The translations under genes were made by a program, and so were the position numbers. Below are positions 31,351 through 43,266 of a stretch of 64,000 nt of DNA, one piece after another. Every line of letters starts with the position of its first letter. The first letter of the stretch is position 1. The stretch spans positions 11,984,001-12,048,000 of the forward strand of contig CANUEZ040000179.1 in NCBI GenBank assembly GCA_948099385.1. Direction: 5' to 3'. Below the pieces are notes generated by a model, which saw nothing but the letters and a program-made list of their open reading frames with translations, was not told where the DNA came from and did not search any database. This stretch comes from Fasciola hepatica. Its lineage: Eukaryota; Platyhelminthes; Trematoda; Plagiorchiida; Fasciolidae.

Positions 31351-34243
31351 TCAGTGATGTAGACTCATGTGTGTCTCCCACCACCTCTCTAGAAATACGT
31401 CCAGAAGTCGCTTGAACAATGTGTCGTTGGGCTCTTCCACCACTTCGGCTGGCAGCGAGTTCCATAGATTGGTCACCCTCCGAGATAGACGGCACACCAG
31501 AGGGAGGCCCACCAAGTGCAGTTTCTTTAGAGTTAGCGGGTGTCCCCTCGTACGGCCATGTCCGCGGAGAGGGAGCTCTGCACGTATTTCTGGACCGAAG
31601 TCGCCTCTGATGACACGCCTGGTGAAAATCAGGTCTCCCCGGACTCTCCGATAGGCCGCTGGAAACAGCCCTGTGATCTTCAGCCGCTCTTCGTAGCTGA
31701 CCCCACGTAGCTCTCCGATAAGGCGGTTTGCGCCTCTCTGTACTCTTTCCAACTTTGCCACCTCTGCCAACGTACAAGGGAAAACTGCTGGCCCCCCGTA
31801 TTCCAGCCTGGGACGCACATGGGTTGCATACAGTACCTTGAAGGCGTTGAGTGAGAGATGGCCGAATGAACGAGTTATCGGCCCCAGGATACTCCACGCT
31901 GAAGAACAGACTCTATCAGTATTGTGCTTCGTTTTTAGTGACGAGGCCACCATCACTCCCAGATTTTTTTCGCAGACGGAGCGCCGGAGTGGTGCCCCGT
32001 GTATATTGTACATCCCACTGCTGGACGGTGCTCCTACTCGCATATGCGCACACTTGTCGGTGTTGACTGGTAGTGACCACAGATCCGACCATCTCTCAAG
32101 GGCTCTGATGTCCTCCTGAAGAACGAGCTCGTCAGCGTATGATGTAATCGTGCGCCAGATCTTTAGGTCGTCTGCGTAAATGAGGCACGGTGATTGAAAA
32201 ACTGGTGGTAGGTCATGGATATAGGCCACGAAGAGGAGCGACCTAGAACCGATCCTTGTGTGACACCACTAGCTGCCACTTGCCAAGTTGACAGTGACTG
32301 TGCTACACGTACTGCAAAGGTTCGGTCTTTTAGAAAGTCCTCTATCCACAGAATCAGGGGATCTACTACACCAAGAGCCTTAAGCTTACCTAATAGACGG
32401 TCATGCGGAACTTTGTCAAAAGCTTTGCTAAAATCCACGAAGATTACGTCCGTAGGGTGTCCTTTGGCCTTGGCTATCGTCCAGCGTTCTCGTGCGATTA
32501 CCAAGTTTGTTAGGCACGACCTGCTTTTGCAAAAACCATGTTGTTGTCGGCTAAGTAGGTCGTATACCCCAATATGGTCCTGGATTCGCGTTGCCAACAG
32601 GCGCTCCATAACCTCTCCTATCACCGGTGTTAGACTGACAGGTCGGTAGTTGACAGCCTCAGCTTTTGCCCCACTTTTGTACAGTGGCACGACGACCGCT
32701 TTCCTCCATTCTTGGGGGAACTTTCCTGCTGCTAAAGACGCGTTCAACAGTCGTGTGACTGGTTGAGTTAACACATCGGCCAGTTCCTTTACCACCAACG
32801 AATGAACACCATCAGGTCCGGGGAACTGGTTGACTCTAATGGTGCGCATGGTTGCCGCCACTTCTTCCTCGGTGAGTTCTTGACAAGACATTTGGGGGGC
32901 TCCCCCGGCAATGTGTGAGGGACGATTGTGCCTCTGTTCAGGAGCATAGACTGACAAGTAGTGTCTCGCCAGTATCTCTGCCTTGTGTTCATCTGTAACT
33001 CCCAGAGAATGTCCGTCCTGTAGGGCTGGGATTGCAGTCGTGGTACGCGTTCTCCATCGCAGATATGCAAACAGTCGTTTGGGTGCTTGTACCGAGTCCA
33101 TTGCTAACGTCTCCTCGAAGATACGTCGCTTTTCTCGATTTTTTGGGTACACTGGTTCCGGATGTTGCGGTATCGACCATATCCTTCTCCAGTCGCTTGA
33201 CATTGTTTCTATGCTCGGTTCCGACGCTTCAAAAGACGCCTTAGTTGCCAGTCAAACCAAGGTGGGCCTTTCGCATGCGGCCGCTGTCTGGATGGTGGAG
33301 CAAAAGTCTGGCATAACTGAAGAATTTTATCTCGGAATACCTCCCAAGCCTGGTCTATGTCATACGGTTCTGGCGGATACCACATCACTGAGGATGCAGC
33401 CTCCCTGACTCGTTGGAACGACATTCGCCAGACGTTGAGTCCGCCCTGTGATGTGGGGACAAACGTCGCTCCTCTCTTCCAGCTGATGGTCAATACTGCA
33501 TGGTCACTGCACCCTAGTGGCGGTAGATACTCGATCTGATCAACATCGGACCGCCTTGGAGATATCACCAGATCTGGGACGGACGTGTGGTGATCCTGGG
33601 TTGGGGTCGGCCTTCTGACGTGTCGGTACAAGGAAAGTTCCAGCACCGTTGAAAGAAGCTCACGGGAAAATGAATCCGCTCCTGCAGTGCACCACAAGTT
33701 CTCCCAGTCCAAATTCGGCGAGTTGAAGTCACCCAAAATTAGACAGTGACCATCGCCCGCCCAACGTCTTACTCCAGTCAGTACTTCCCGTGAGTCTACT
33801 TCTGGTGACCGATAAATGACTCCGACAGTCTCAAATCCACTGGGTGTCAACTTCACGCGACACCAAAGCGATTCTTCAAAGCCCTCCGGGTCTATCAGGC
33901 GATCCAACTGTAGCGAAGGGACGTCAGCTCGAATGTACATCGCCACGCCACCTCCTCGCCTAGCTTGGCTCTTATCAGCACGGTAAAGTGTGTATCCTGG
34001 GATAGCTACTTCCGAGTCCTGCACCCCACTGGTAAGCCACGTCTCCGTCAAGGCGACCAATGTTGGCGAGTGCTGAACCACCCATGCCTCGAGCTCATCT
34101 CGCTTGTTCAACAGACTCCTGACATTAGACGGCATGATAAGTGCATGCCCTCTTCTGTCTTCCCTCTTCTTACCGACCCTCATTGCACCTCCACCGCAGG
34201 GGCCGCCTGGTTGATGATGCCGGTGAGATTGAACGGATCCCAT
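31351..34243 (-). pseudogene. CR1-like ORF2: endonuclease plus reverse transcriptase, lightly damaged
   Basis: The best preserved coding region apart from the BEL element. Endonuclease (34243-33212): TETWLTSG, then RRGGGVAMYI, LGDFNSPNLDWE (GDFN near 33722-33733), PDLVI and CSDHAVL (SDH at 33500-33508). RT: FPGPDGVHS, VVPLYKSG, NYRPVSLT, QQHGFCKSRSCLTNL, VDFSKAFDKVPH, GVTQGSVLG and YADD (32168-32179). Thumb and tail: RPRLEYGGPAVF, LERVQR, LRGHGRTRG and VTNLWNSLPAEVV, ending at 31351. It encodes a nuclease that nicks target DNA and an RT that copies the element RNA there. Lesions: a stop at 33209-33211; a frame change near 33130-33150, probably in a six-T run (33137-33142 region); and a frame change near 32240-32247. 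About 960 codons, normal for CR1 ORF2. The long overlapping frame 31001-31897 is a shadow. Confidence 0.9.
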
Positions 34244-34380
34244 CTCAGTTGAAGACGCCTCCGCTGAACACGAAAATCCCGGATAAAAAGACCTGATTCA
34301 CCATTGGCCTGGCTTTCGCGGAGCTCTCTCAAGGCCAACCGGTGCCTCTCCCTTTCCTCGGGGTCGAGATCTCGAAGGAG
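34180..34380 (-). CDS. C-terminal end of CR1 ORF1 (partial)
   Basis: The minus-strand frame after a stop at 34381-34383 reads LLRDLDPEERERHRLALREL then GLFIRDFRVQRRRLQLRWDP and ends at TGA 34180-34182. The Leu/Arg/Glu pattern followed by a hydrophobic-R-x-F-R-V block is the usual end of CR1-type ORF1 nucleic-acid-binding proteins. The ORF2 ATG (34241-34243) lies inside it, so the two frames overlap by about 64 nt, suggesting coupled translation of ORF2. The N-terminal part is not visible upstream in this frame. Confidence 0.55.
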   Translation of the reverse strand, partial: LLRDLDPEERERHRLALRELRESQANGESGLFIRDFRVQRRRLQLRWDPFNLTGIINQAAPAVEVQ

Positions 34381-34383
34381 TCA

Positions 34384-34544
34384 TTGTTTTTCTCCTTTTA
34401 ATCTGTAGGACTGCTGTAGGACCCAGCGGCATTCCTAATCGGAACCCAAGACCACCTTGAGCGGACGAGGGTTACCATCGTCATTTATCTGGGTGGCAGT
34501 AAAAGGGGGGAAACGGAAGTGTTTAGATCAGCAGTATTGGAATC
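34384..34544. other. Junction region, unassigned
   Basis: Short stretch between the CR1 5' side and the next remnant. No domain seen. Confidence 0.3.
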
Positions 34545-35386
34545 TTATTTAAAGGCTTTCAGGGCGGGAGCAGATGAGGGGGCAGCGGGTGGTTGTGAAG
34601 AAGCTGTGGGCGCGGGTGAAGATAAGGCAGTGGGGACTTGAGAAGAAGCGGTGAAGTGACCAGCTGTTTTTTTGGAGGGCCGAGGGTCATCGGGTGTGAT
34701 TCCCGTAGGGCAAGTCCAGGAAGATGTGGTAACTCCCATATGTGCAGCGGTTCTTTCCTTGGCCATTTTTATGTTTTTATATGGGAAATTAGAAGTTGCG
34801 TTGTTGTTCATCTTATTGAACTCTTCGGCGGATAAGTCGTCTACCAATTGCATAAGGATTGGACAGTCAAAAAGCTGAGAGCACTTACGCCGTATTGACA
34901 TTTGACAAGGAGGGTGAGCCATCCCACAGGCTTTCAGCAACGTGTGCCCGACGTGCTGGAGGGGTATCCTCTACGGGACACTGAACAAAACTGCATTACG
35001 GGAGTTTCTCACTCGTATGAGAACTTCGGACGCAACAGAGCCAATATGGGGTCTGATCGCTATCAAGCTGTGTAGGGCAGAACAGTCGACGCCTTCCGTG
35101 CTGAAAGGTGAGGGGCGAGTTTGGACACAGTATCATCCAACTTTGGAAGACGTGAACTTATATCAGAAAAGCTTTGGTCTAAAACAACTGTTCCTTCCGT
35201 CTTCAGACCAACAAGGTCATAGAGGTCAACAGAGCATTGTTTTGAGGCTGCGAAAGTTTCAATGAGCCTATTACTCCTAGCAACCGGGGTATCAGAGGAT
35301 GGGGTAAAATCAGAAGAATTCTTTACTACGCGTGGCAGTTTGAAATATAAAAAGACGCTGTGAGTCAAGCAAAACATTGAAAGCAT
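34545..35386 (-). pseudogene. ORF1-like remnant of another non-LTR family
   Basis: The minus strand has SDISSRLPKLDDTVSKLAPH (a short heptad-like segment, 35063-35386), then ACGMAHPPCQMSIRRKCSQL and DLSAEEFNKMNN with FPYKNIKM, then a Pro/Ser tail (34545-34650). The same order (short coil, ACxMAH..C block, FKNIKI block, Pro-rich tail) occurs at 46464-47235. I infer an ORF1 nucleic-acid-binding protein. Frame changes between the pieces make it a pseudogene. Confidence 0.5.
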
Positions 35387-35572
35387 CTAAAGGCAGGTAA
35401 AAATTTACCGCTGAGCAAAATCCCCTAAATTTCTCTGGGTTACTGAAGCTGCAATCTTTATTATTGGCCAAGATAGCTGAGAGAATACTATATCGATAAC
35501 AGCAAGCTAAAAGACCTGGTGTAGCACAGCAGGCCTGGGTTTACTACAATTTACAATGATTAGGGGAAGTGA

Positions 35573-37290
35573 ATGAGGGAACCTAAGAGGCTGTCAGCAA
35601 CCGATCTTGGTGTAGAAGAAGGGATATTCACGGAGCTGCAAACCTTGAATTTAGACAGGGCCGCAAGACCAGTTAGGGTTCATCCAGCCGTCGTTCAGCC
35701 TTCGGCAAGGGCTCCGGTGAGGCATCTGTTTGAATCGTCACTTAGAGAAGGAAATGTCCCGGGAGACTGGGGGAAGGCGTCAGTGGTAGGAATATACAAC
35801 ACTTGACCCCAGCAAAGGGCCGGAAATTACAGGCTAGTTAGCTTTATTTCAGTACTGCGTAAGTGCCCGAAGCGAATTGATAGGAAACAGATCTCTTGGC
35901 ATTTGGATCAGCTTAACCCTCCACCAAATGCGCATCGTGGGTTCACGGCAGGAAGGTCTTGTCTGACGAATATCCTGCTGTTCCCCAATGGGGCAACCAA
36001 GCGCCCGGACAAAAAACAGCAGCCTACTCTCTGTCAAACTGCAATCTGTGGAAGTTTTTGGAAAGGCAAGGTAATGGGTAGGTGGCTTTCAACAGATTTA
36101 ACTTCTGGTGTTAAGGTGGGTCGTCATGTCTCGGAATGGAAAGGTGTAGCCAGTGGGGAGCCACATGGCTTGGTGCTTGGCCTTCTGCTGTTCCTCATCT
36201 TCGTCAGCGATCTAGCTTGTCAGCTTAAAAAACCGATCCTTATATTTGTCGAAGATGTCAAGATAGCTGGAGTTGATAGAGAACCTAGCGTGTTAGCCGC
36301 ACAAAATTGGTCACGCAGATGGGACCCACCACTAAACCTCGCTAGGTGCCTATGCATGACCACAAGTACGGCGGCCCGTGGGATTGATGTTGGATCATTG
36401 CAAGTGATCTCTCAGGTCAAAGACTTGGGCGTGGTACCGAAAGACCTTCTTAATCCGCCGAAGTAGGTCATCGCAGCAACTATTAGAGCCAGGAGAGAAC
36501 TCTTTTGAGCTAGATCAACCAAGTAGCGAAAAGGGCCGGAGATTTCCGTTCTGATATACCAAGCAGCACATGGAATACTGCGGGTAATCCTGAGCACCTT
36601 ACTACCAGAAGGATGCAGGCTGTCTGGAGAAGACGCTAGGGGCCAGCCACTAGAATGATGGGTGATGCAGTTATCAGCCGAACGCACACCATCTATAGCT
36701 CTTTTGTCTGCGCGTTTCGCGCACGCGACAACTGGTAGCACTGCGTCCGACCCACTTCCTCGGAGCAGGCCAGAGTTTGGTTTCTGTACTCAGACACTGT
36801 AGATACACGGCCAGCACTCCACGGTTTTTTCCCGTCGACTTTCTCGACGAACTCTGTCGTAGAAGCTGAGGGGGGGGATGCCATGTTATACCGGGCTAAG
36901 AGTTCATGGCTACACAGAGGGTCCTTTTGCTCTGGATCTCTTCTCGATGAAAAGGCTACGTGTTCACGAGGAGTTGATAGAAACCTTCAAGGTAATAAAG
37001 GGGTCGTCAGGTTTAAATCGAAACAACCTTTTCTCCTTTACCCCGGAGGCAGGCATTAGGGGTGCAGCTCCAGATTACAAGGAAAGCACTCGAGGCTAAA
37101 ATCTGGAGCGAACTGCTTCTTGAATAGAGCAAGACCCTATTGGAATAAGCTCCGGGAGGAGGTGACAAATACCACAACAGTTAAAGACTCTAAGAAAGCA
37201 GTAGACCAGTGTCGTGGGGCAGTGTACCCCAAATTATGTTCGGCATTTCACCGTCAGATACAACTCACTCTTGGTTTCAATCTTTATCAG
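35573..37290 (+). pseudogene. Degraded CR1-like RT (plus strand)
   Basis: Plus-strand frames give VHPAVVQPSARAPVRHLFES and GDWGKASVVGIYN (RT motifs 1-2), NAHRGFTAGRSCLTNILLF (motif 3), GEPHGLVLGLLLFLIFVSDL and FVEDVKIAG, where the active-site FADD has become FVED, then VKDLGVV. Near 36930-37060 RLRVHEELIETFKVIKGSSG and FFSFTPEAG-type (NNLFSFTPEAGIRG) blocks are the C-terminal region. Many stops; the palm changes make it inactive. No endonuclease is seen upstream. Confidence 0.7.
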
Positions 37291-37429
37291 CCATGGCTGA
37301 TACTGCACAAAACTTCTGCCTTTCGGAAAAGAAAATCACGCAGGGCAGGGAGCCACGGATGCTAGCCGATAACATAACTATCTTGGAGCAAGACTGGACC
37401 TATTCACACAAAGTTCTTTGCAAACTGAA

Positions 37430-38199
37430 CTGAAGTTCTGAGTGCCCCAAGGGGCTTGGGTGGCTCAAAAATCTCGCAGTTTGGCTTCCGATGGATTTTT
37501 CAGTGCTCTATCTTCCAGCTTTTCAGTGAAGCAAGAAGCGAAATGGAATCAAGACCAGTGACCCAAACTCTTTTTGCGTTGTCCATAGGTCTATCTTCCA
37601 GCTCTTCTTCGATACCAGATGCAAGATACTATCGTCATTTATATATTTTAAATCCTTCCCCTTATTTCCCTTTCATCAATCTTCCGCTGAACCATCTTTC
37701 AGCCCTGCGGCGACATTCAGATAACAAGATAATCACAAGCTCCAGAAACCTTCGCACTTTAGCCTCGAACACGTGTACTACTTTAAGGCTTCAAGACTTC
37801 AGCTTCACCTTGTAAGTCCCAAGCCGGACGAACTGTTGAAGTGCCCTGTGTTAAACCCAAGTTAAGTATACACCAAAATAACGGAAGTTATTTCGAGCCA
37901 CGGCACTTGCCACAGTAACCTCGGAGTACGCCTTTTATTCGGAGAATCTTTTATTTATCCTAGTGCGGCTTTTGGGCCTCATGCAGCTCTCTTGTTTTGC
38001 TACGGTTTTTCTCTTTTGGCGCTGACGAGTATACTCTGGCAGTTTACCAACGGTCAACGATTTCGGTCTGAAATTCACCCTGTTTTATGCTTACCCTGAT
38101 GACAGAGATATATCCCTGTCTGACCAAAGGGTGTTAGAAGCGAGTAGCAGAGGAAGCGGATTTGGCCTATGTAATATGTGGACCAACGCATACTGTTCT
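37430..38199. other. No recognisable gene
   Basis: A 119-codon frame (37456-37815) rich in Ser and Phe has no domain that I recognise. It starts directly after the CR1 relic and may hold its 3' region. Confidence 0.3.
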
Positions 38200-41100
38200 G
38201 GCATTGGCAAGCGTTAATCAGTGAAAGCAAGTTGACAACAAGGTGGGCGGAGGAGTTGATATACGATGATCTTATGCTGTCATATGAGGGTGGTGCATAA
38301 GTGATACTGTCGAGACATGCAGATGGCCGTTTAATGGGTTATGCTGACAAGAGTCTGAAATTGTGTTTGGGAAACAACCGGAAGGTCAACAACATGGCAT
38401 GCGCGTTGTTCATTTTCAGCAAAGGGTTTGAGAACTCGCCTTCAAAGCCTTATCCGGCGTAGATTCTTAATCGTAGAAGGTTGACGAAAAAAGTGGCCCT
38501 AGTTAAAACGTGAGTGAAATCATGTTCAATTGTTGGTTTATGGGAAAAGACTCCAAAACTGACGGATGAGAAATACAGATTTACAACGAATAGGGCCAAA
38601 TGGGGGTATATATGTTTGATATATGACGGAATCGAATAGAAATACTATATAACTGAAGCCGTCAAAAAGCGCACGTGATTAAGTGATTGGGTACTCTGAG
38701 GAAGGTCCAGCCTGGGACTTTGGGGGGGGGGGGGAACGAATTACCAGCACCCCAGATTATGGGTAGTTGACTTCCAGCTAAAGATATAGAAAAAGAGCTC
38801 AATGGTTTGGGGCGCAGTAGGCCGACCATGATAATTTGGTAGAACAGTGACAGAGGTTAACCGATGCGTGAAATGTGATACAATCACGGATTTGTTTGTA
38901 TTCAATGGTGAATAGCATGGGAGCATCTAAGGTAGGTGACAAAGTGGATGCTGGAGGTGGACTAATAGAGTCATATAAAGGTCGTTCATGTAAAAAGCTT
39001 TCAGAAGGTGCAGGTGATTGTGTAGCCGGAAGTGCTGAAGATAGTCTGGCATGGGAGGCTGATGAAGCGGTCGAGCGAGTGGTATCCTAGATAGTAAATG
39101 CTTCATTGCCAATGTGACTGCCAGGAAGAACAGAGGAATGACAGGAGATGCAGGGGAAGGTTACAATGGAACAGAGAGCTGATGCCATGCGGATGAAGAG
39201 CTAGAAGGAGGACTGCTTCGTGCTTTGTGATTTTATTGCCAGTTGAGAAACGACACTTAAATGATGGTTCTGTTTAGACACATGGAGTGGTTGCGTACAA
39301 ATGGCCCAATGGATGAAAGGTCGATTCAAGGGTTTATCAGGAACTGTAATGTTTATAATAAAGACATCTGAACAGTGAGGCCGTCCTATGTTTCGGGGTA
39401 CAGAATCCGGTAAATGGAAGAGGTAGAATGAGTGTAAACATGGGATCAATTCGGATAGATTAAAGGCAAGTCAGTGGAGATAAATGTCAGTGGTAGAAAA
39501 CAGTGGGACACATTTCTGAGCCGAGCAAGTATGCGTGCATACATCGATTTGGGGCTTGGTCGGGTGTGTGGTAGACCTTGCTCAGGAACTTTGAGGGAGG
39601 CGACGGGTGGCAGCAATTCAAAGCAGGGGACGTTGTCCTCCAGCCAGCCACTGGTGCTGGTGGGTGGGGCTGGCCGTGCACTTGACAACCAACGTGAAAA
39701 CCTCTTCCGGTGACAGAAGGTGCGATCCACCAGCCTAGTTGCGCCCTCACATCGTGGCAGATGACCTGCAAGCCCGGTGTGCGCCGGCCAAAGCGGAGGA
39801 TCTGATGGCGCTCAGCACTGTTGGGATTGATATAAATTTTATCAGTGGTCAAAAGGGAAGAAGGTATCAGTTAGTCCGCCTTCAGGGGTCCAGGCTTCAG
39901 GTGATCCCGAAATGTTACCAGGGGAGCATCATTTGGGTAGCTCGCGAATATTCGACGATCAAGTAGACGCATAGGCGAGGTTGGAGACCGATGTGGTCCC
40001 CAGAGTAATGAAAATCATCGAAAGGAAGGTAAGCACGTATTAAAGTCTGGAAATAAAGGAAAAGCAAAGAAACGCAGTCTGAGATGCTGCAAGCTGAGAG
40101 TAAAAGGACACAAACAGGCAACATTCATGGACAGTGACTCTCCGGGACTGATGTTTTGACTGTAGATGGCAGATGAACTTAGAATGTTTACTCGTTTTCA
40201 CCTGTCGTACGCTGCCGGTGCCTAAACTAATCAAAAGTTCAGACCCTTCTCACAGGCTTGGCCATCGGTCTGCTTGCATCAGATAGCAGTAAGGCTTGGA
40301 TAACCGTGAGGAACTTAACCAACGTACCTCTAAATCGACGGCTGGAATTAGAACTGTGTACATCTTAAGGTAATTTACTCCACAAGTTAGAGTACGCTGT
40401 GATGAAGAAGTTTAAACGTAAACTAGCGTTGGTATTAGAGGTTGAAAGGGTAGGAACTCTAGAGCACAGTGGATAGCTAGAAACAGGCGCAAAGTGCAGC
40501 GGATTAGGAGTACATGCCCGGCTGTGAAGAATGTTACGCAGAATGATGGAGTTCAGTTTCATACGGCGAAGCCACAAAGGGTCTAGTTTGAAAAATAAGC
40601 AGCGTTCTATATAGGTGAGGGGTGAGCTCCATCCAATCAGTCACTCACTAAAACTACGTTGCACTGACTCGATACAAATTTTGTCTGGTTTCCGCATACT
40701 AAAAAAGATCTGTGGGTGGTATTCTAATAGAGGCCTGCTACGAGATTTACATAGGAAGAGAACGCTGTCTCGAGGTCGGAATAGGATAAATGTTGGGCCT
40801 AAGCACTTTCTAGCCTTAGCGACTTGGAGAGCCGAATATCCCGAGAAATTAAATATGCAGGAATAGCTTGAGCCAAGGTCCCGAACAACTTGCTTGCCAG
40901 AAATGAATGAACCGCAAAAGGCAAGAGACCCCGGAAGTAGGTTGCATTTATATGTAGGTACCTCACATTTGTCGGCAGAAAAATTCATCGGCCAAGTTGA
41001 GCGCCATCTATCGAGTGCAGATATGCCTTTAGAGATATTGAAGATAGCCGAGGTGAGGCAGTCAGGCTTGAATGAGTAGACGTTCTTAATGTCATCAGCA
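38200..41100. repeat. Paralogous segment P2 (pairs with 15.7-18.5 kb)
   Basis: Aligns with P1 as described there. A 13-base G run at 38722-38734 lies at the place that corresponds to the six-G run at the palindrome outer edge (16196-16201). Confidence 0.7.
39680..39840 (-). repeat. GC-rich module, copy 3
   Basis: Shares CCAGCCTAGTTGCGC, GTGCGCCGGCCAAAGCGG and GGATCTGA with the other two. The minus-strand frame continues to align with that of copy 1 upstream and downstream (39487-39852 versus 16949-17293). Confidence 0.6.
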
Positions 41101-41745
41101 GAAAGGAATGGGGCGCTACGAATCACTGAGAGGAATATGTTGTTTATGTACAAGAGTAACAGCTGAGGGCCAAGGACGCTGCCTTTTATGACACCGCCTG
41201 TAACTGTTTTAGGTCTGAAACAGGGTCCACTTATTGAGACAACTTGAGAGAGTTTAGCCAGCTAAGAATTTATCCAAGGTAGTAAGGGGTCAATAATGTC
41301 AAATGATCGGATTTTGGCCAGAAGCTGAGGATGTGGCACGTGGTCAGACGCCTTCGACACATCCAAGTATAGAGCTATAAGAGCCATTCCACTGTCTACC
41401 GTCTCAGTAATTAGATTCAGAAAATCAAGTTGGCAGGTTGCACATAATCTTGGCCAAAGGAAACGGTGTTCTCGAGGATTATTGTTGTCCGACCGAAAGT
41501 GGCACTTCACAATGTGTTCTCCTACGACTCTTTTCATTAGGCAAGACAGAATATGTGTATGTGTAATGGGACGGCTTTTTGTCACCACATGCAGTGGGCC
41601 TTTCTTGTGGTGCGGGGTTATGGCTGAGCATTTCCAGTTTGTCAGAGCCAGACCGGGGTTCATTGATAAGATAGATAGACTGAGTAGTAAGCGAGGCAAG
41701 TCAGGTCTGCATTTGAACACTGCAGGGGGGGGGGCAAACGGTCAG
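40365..41745 (-). pseudogene. Non-LTR reverse transcriptase (CR1/Jockey-like), broken
   Basis: From right to left: FKCRPDLPRLL and LTNWKCSAITPHHKKGPLHV (RT motifs 1-2), LDFLNLITETVDSGMALIAL then YLDVSKASDHVPHPQLLAKI (motif 4, with F-x-K-A-F-D changed to KASDHV), FLSADDIKNVYSF (active site, F-A-D-D changed to SADD), RWRSTWPMNFSADKCEV, QVVRDLGSSY, SRPLLEYHPQIFF and IESVQRSF, then the tail WLRRMKLN (40365-40577). Frame changes occur near 41200-41260 and 40580-40640. The 5' part stops close to the Penelope-like insertion at 41791; the endonuclease at 44.1-44.9 kb may be its continuation. Confidence 0.8.
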
Positions 41746-41790
41746 GCCCTGGAAAGTGGGATGGACTGAAAGTGGTCAACAACTGGGAGG

Positions 41791-42045
41791 TATATACAGA
41801 AAACACGAACAGCAAACAAGCTCGCTTTCGGTAATATCATCCTCGTGGCTAATACAGTTACATTTATAGGTTAGAAATGCATAAATTATGAACAATGTCT
41901 ATGTGCTAAAGTGTGATTGGATGGTCATCAAAGTTGGTGTTGCGTAGTTAGGAAAGATAGGAGGGGAAATGTTGTTGTTTCGTGGTTGGGAAAGGGGGCC
42001 CGTGAAACAATGAACAAGGGTTTCGGGGATTATCCATTTCAGGTT
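41791..42045 (+). repeat. Left inverted terminal repeat of the Penelope-like element
   Basis: Reverse complement of 43261-43515, with only a few differences near its outer end (GAACAGCAAAC here against GAATAGCGAAC in the complement of the other arm). Shared words include GTTGTTTCGTGGTTGGGAAA and CCTATCTTTCCTAACTACGC in complement. Confidence 0.92.
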
Positions 42046-43266
42046 TGAGCCAAATGATTTCAATATCGGTATTCCAGTAATCAATCTGAAGGAACTTCTG
42101 TTACGATGTACTTTCAATATCCAGTTTTTCTTCAACAGAGAAATATACCGTCAGACCAATGGAGTAGCAATGGGGTCACATCTAGGCTCTTTACTTGCGG
42201 ATATATTCATGGCTAAGCTGGAAAACGAGAAACTTAGCGATACGATAGGAAGTCTGCCCATCTACTGTCGATACGTAGATGATATTTTTGTCCTAACTGA
42301 CAGTCATACACGGCTGGAGTCATTGGTGGAGGAGTTCAACTAGGCTCATAATGCGGTTGACTTTACGTTGGAAGTAGAAGAAAGGAACACTTTCCACTTT
42401 CTAGATGTGTTTCTTTTAAGAGGTGGCGATGGTAAACTGCTCTGTCGTGTATATCGCAAACCAACGTGGACAGGCCAGTACACCAATTTCGCCAGCTTTG
42501 TACCTATCGGACGTAAGCGTAACCTTATTCGCTCACTCGCAGCCCGTGTGCGAATGATTTGCTCGAATGAGACGGTGAGTGATGAATTAGACATTTTGAA
42601 GCAAACGCTATTGGATAACGGATACCCCAAGCGTTTCATTCAAAAGAACATAGCAGAAAGAGAAACGAGACAAGCGCTAGTGACCGTGAAGAAGAAAGAT
42701 TTATGCATTCATCTCTCTTTCAAAGGAGATGACAAAAGCGAGTTACTAATAAGACGCTTGGAAAAGGCAATCGCTCGCACCTTCCCCGCTGCTACACTGC
42801 GTGCCCACTTCACCAGTTGACCAGTGATCTCGACGAACCTAAAAGACAAGTTACCCGTCCTCACCTCATCCATGCTAACCTATTCGTTTGTTTTCTCATG
42901 TTCGGCAAGCTATATAGGTAGAACGACACGGCAACTATCACAAAGGATCAAAGAGCACAAACCAACTTGGCTGTCGACGGGAGACAGAAAATCCATCACC
43001 AGCGCGATTGTGGCACACTTTGCGGACACTGGACATCGCGTAAACGACGACGCGTTCAAAATAGTCTACAGAGTCCCTACGAACGCGCCGAAGGCCGCTC
43101 GGAAACAACATCTAGCAACGGCAGAGGCTGTGGCAATCAGATTATTCCATCCATCGCTTTGTTCTCAGAAACGTTTCGTTAGGGCACTCAAACTACCCTG
43201 GCCGCGATCCGAGACCGACCCTGGAGCTCAGTGTGACCTGTACGTTGACCCTTTGGCGCAAACCTG
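42046..43266 (+). pseudogene. Penelope-like polyprotein: RT palm/thumb and GIY-YIG endonuclease
   Basis: One frame runs through: FNIGIPVINLKELL, then YRQTNGVAMGSHLGSLLADI (conserved Q-T-x-G-x-x-M-G-S), RYVDDIFVLTD with YVDD at 42272-42283, FHFLDVFLLR, YRKPTWTGQYTNFASF and the connector, then SYIGRTTRQLSQRIKEH at 42908 onward (GIY-YIG nuclease core) and a C-terminal block ending at TGA 43265-43267. In-frame stops are TAG 42341-42343 and TGA 42818-42820. The RT copies element RNA, and the nuclease is thought to nick target DNA. The N-terminal RT fingers are missing (5' truncation), so about 405 of the usual 700-800 residues remain. Confidence 0.88.

Noticed and set aside
31001..31897. 298-codon minus-strand open frame, one of the longest in the window
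   Set aside because: It overlaps the CR1 RT in another frame and continues into the pyrimidine-rich 3' region. The composition is Arg/Pro/Ser-rich with no domain, so it is a shadow.
35849..36037. Several 60-80 codon frames opposite RT relics
   Set aside because: They are antisense shadows of recognisable RT motifs.
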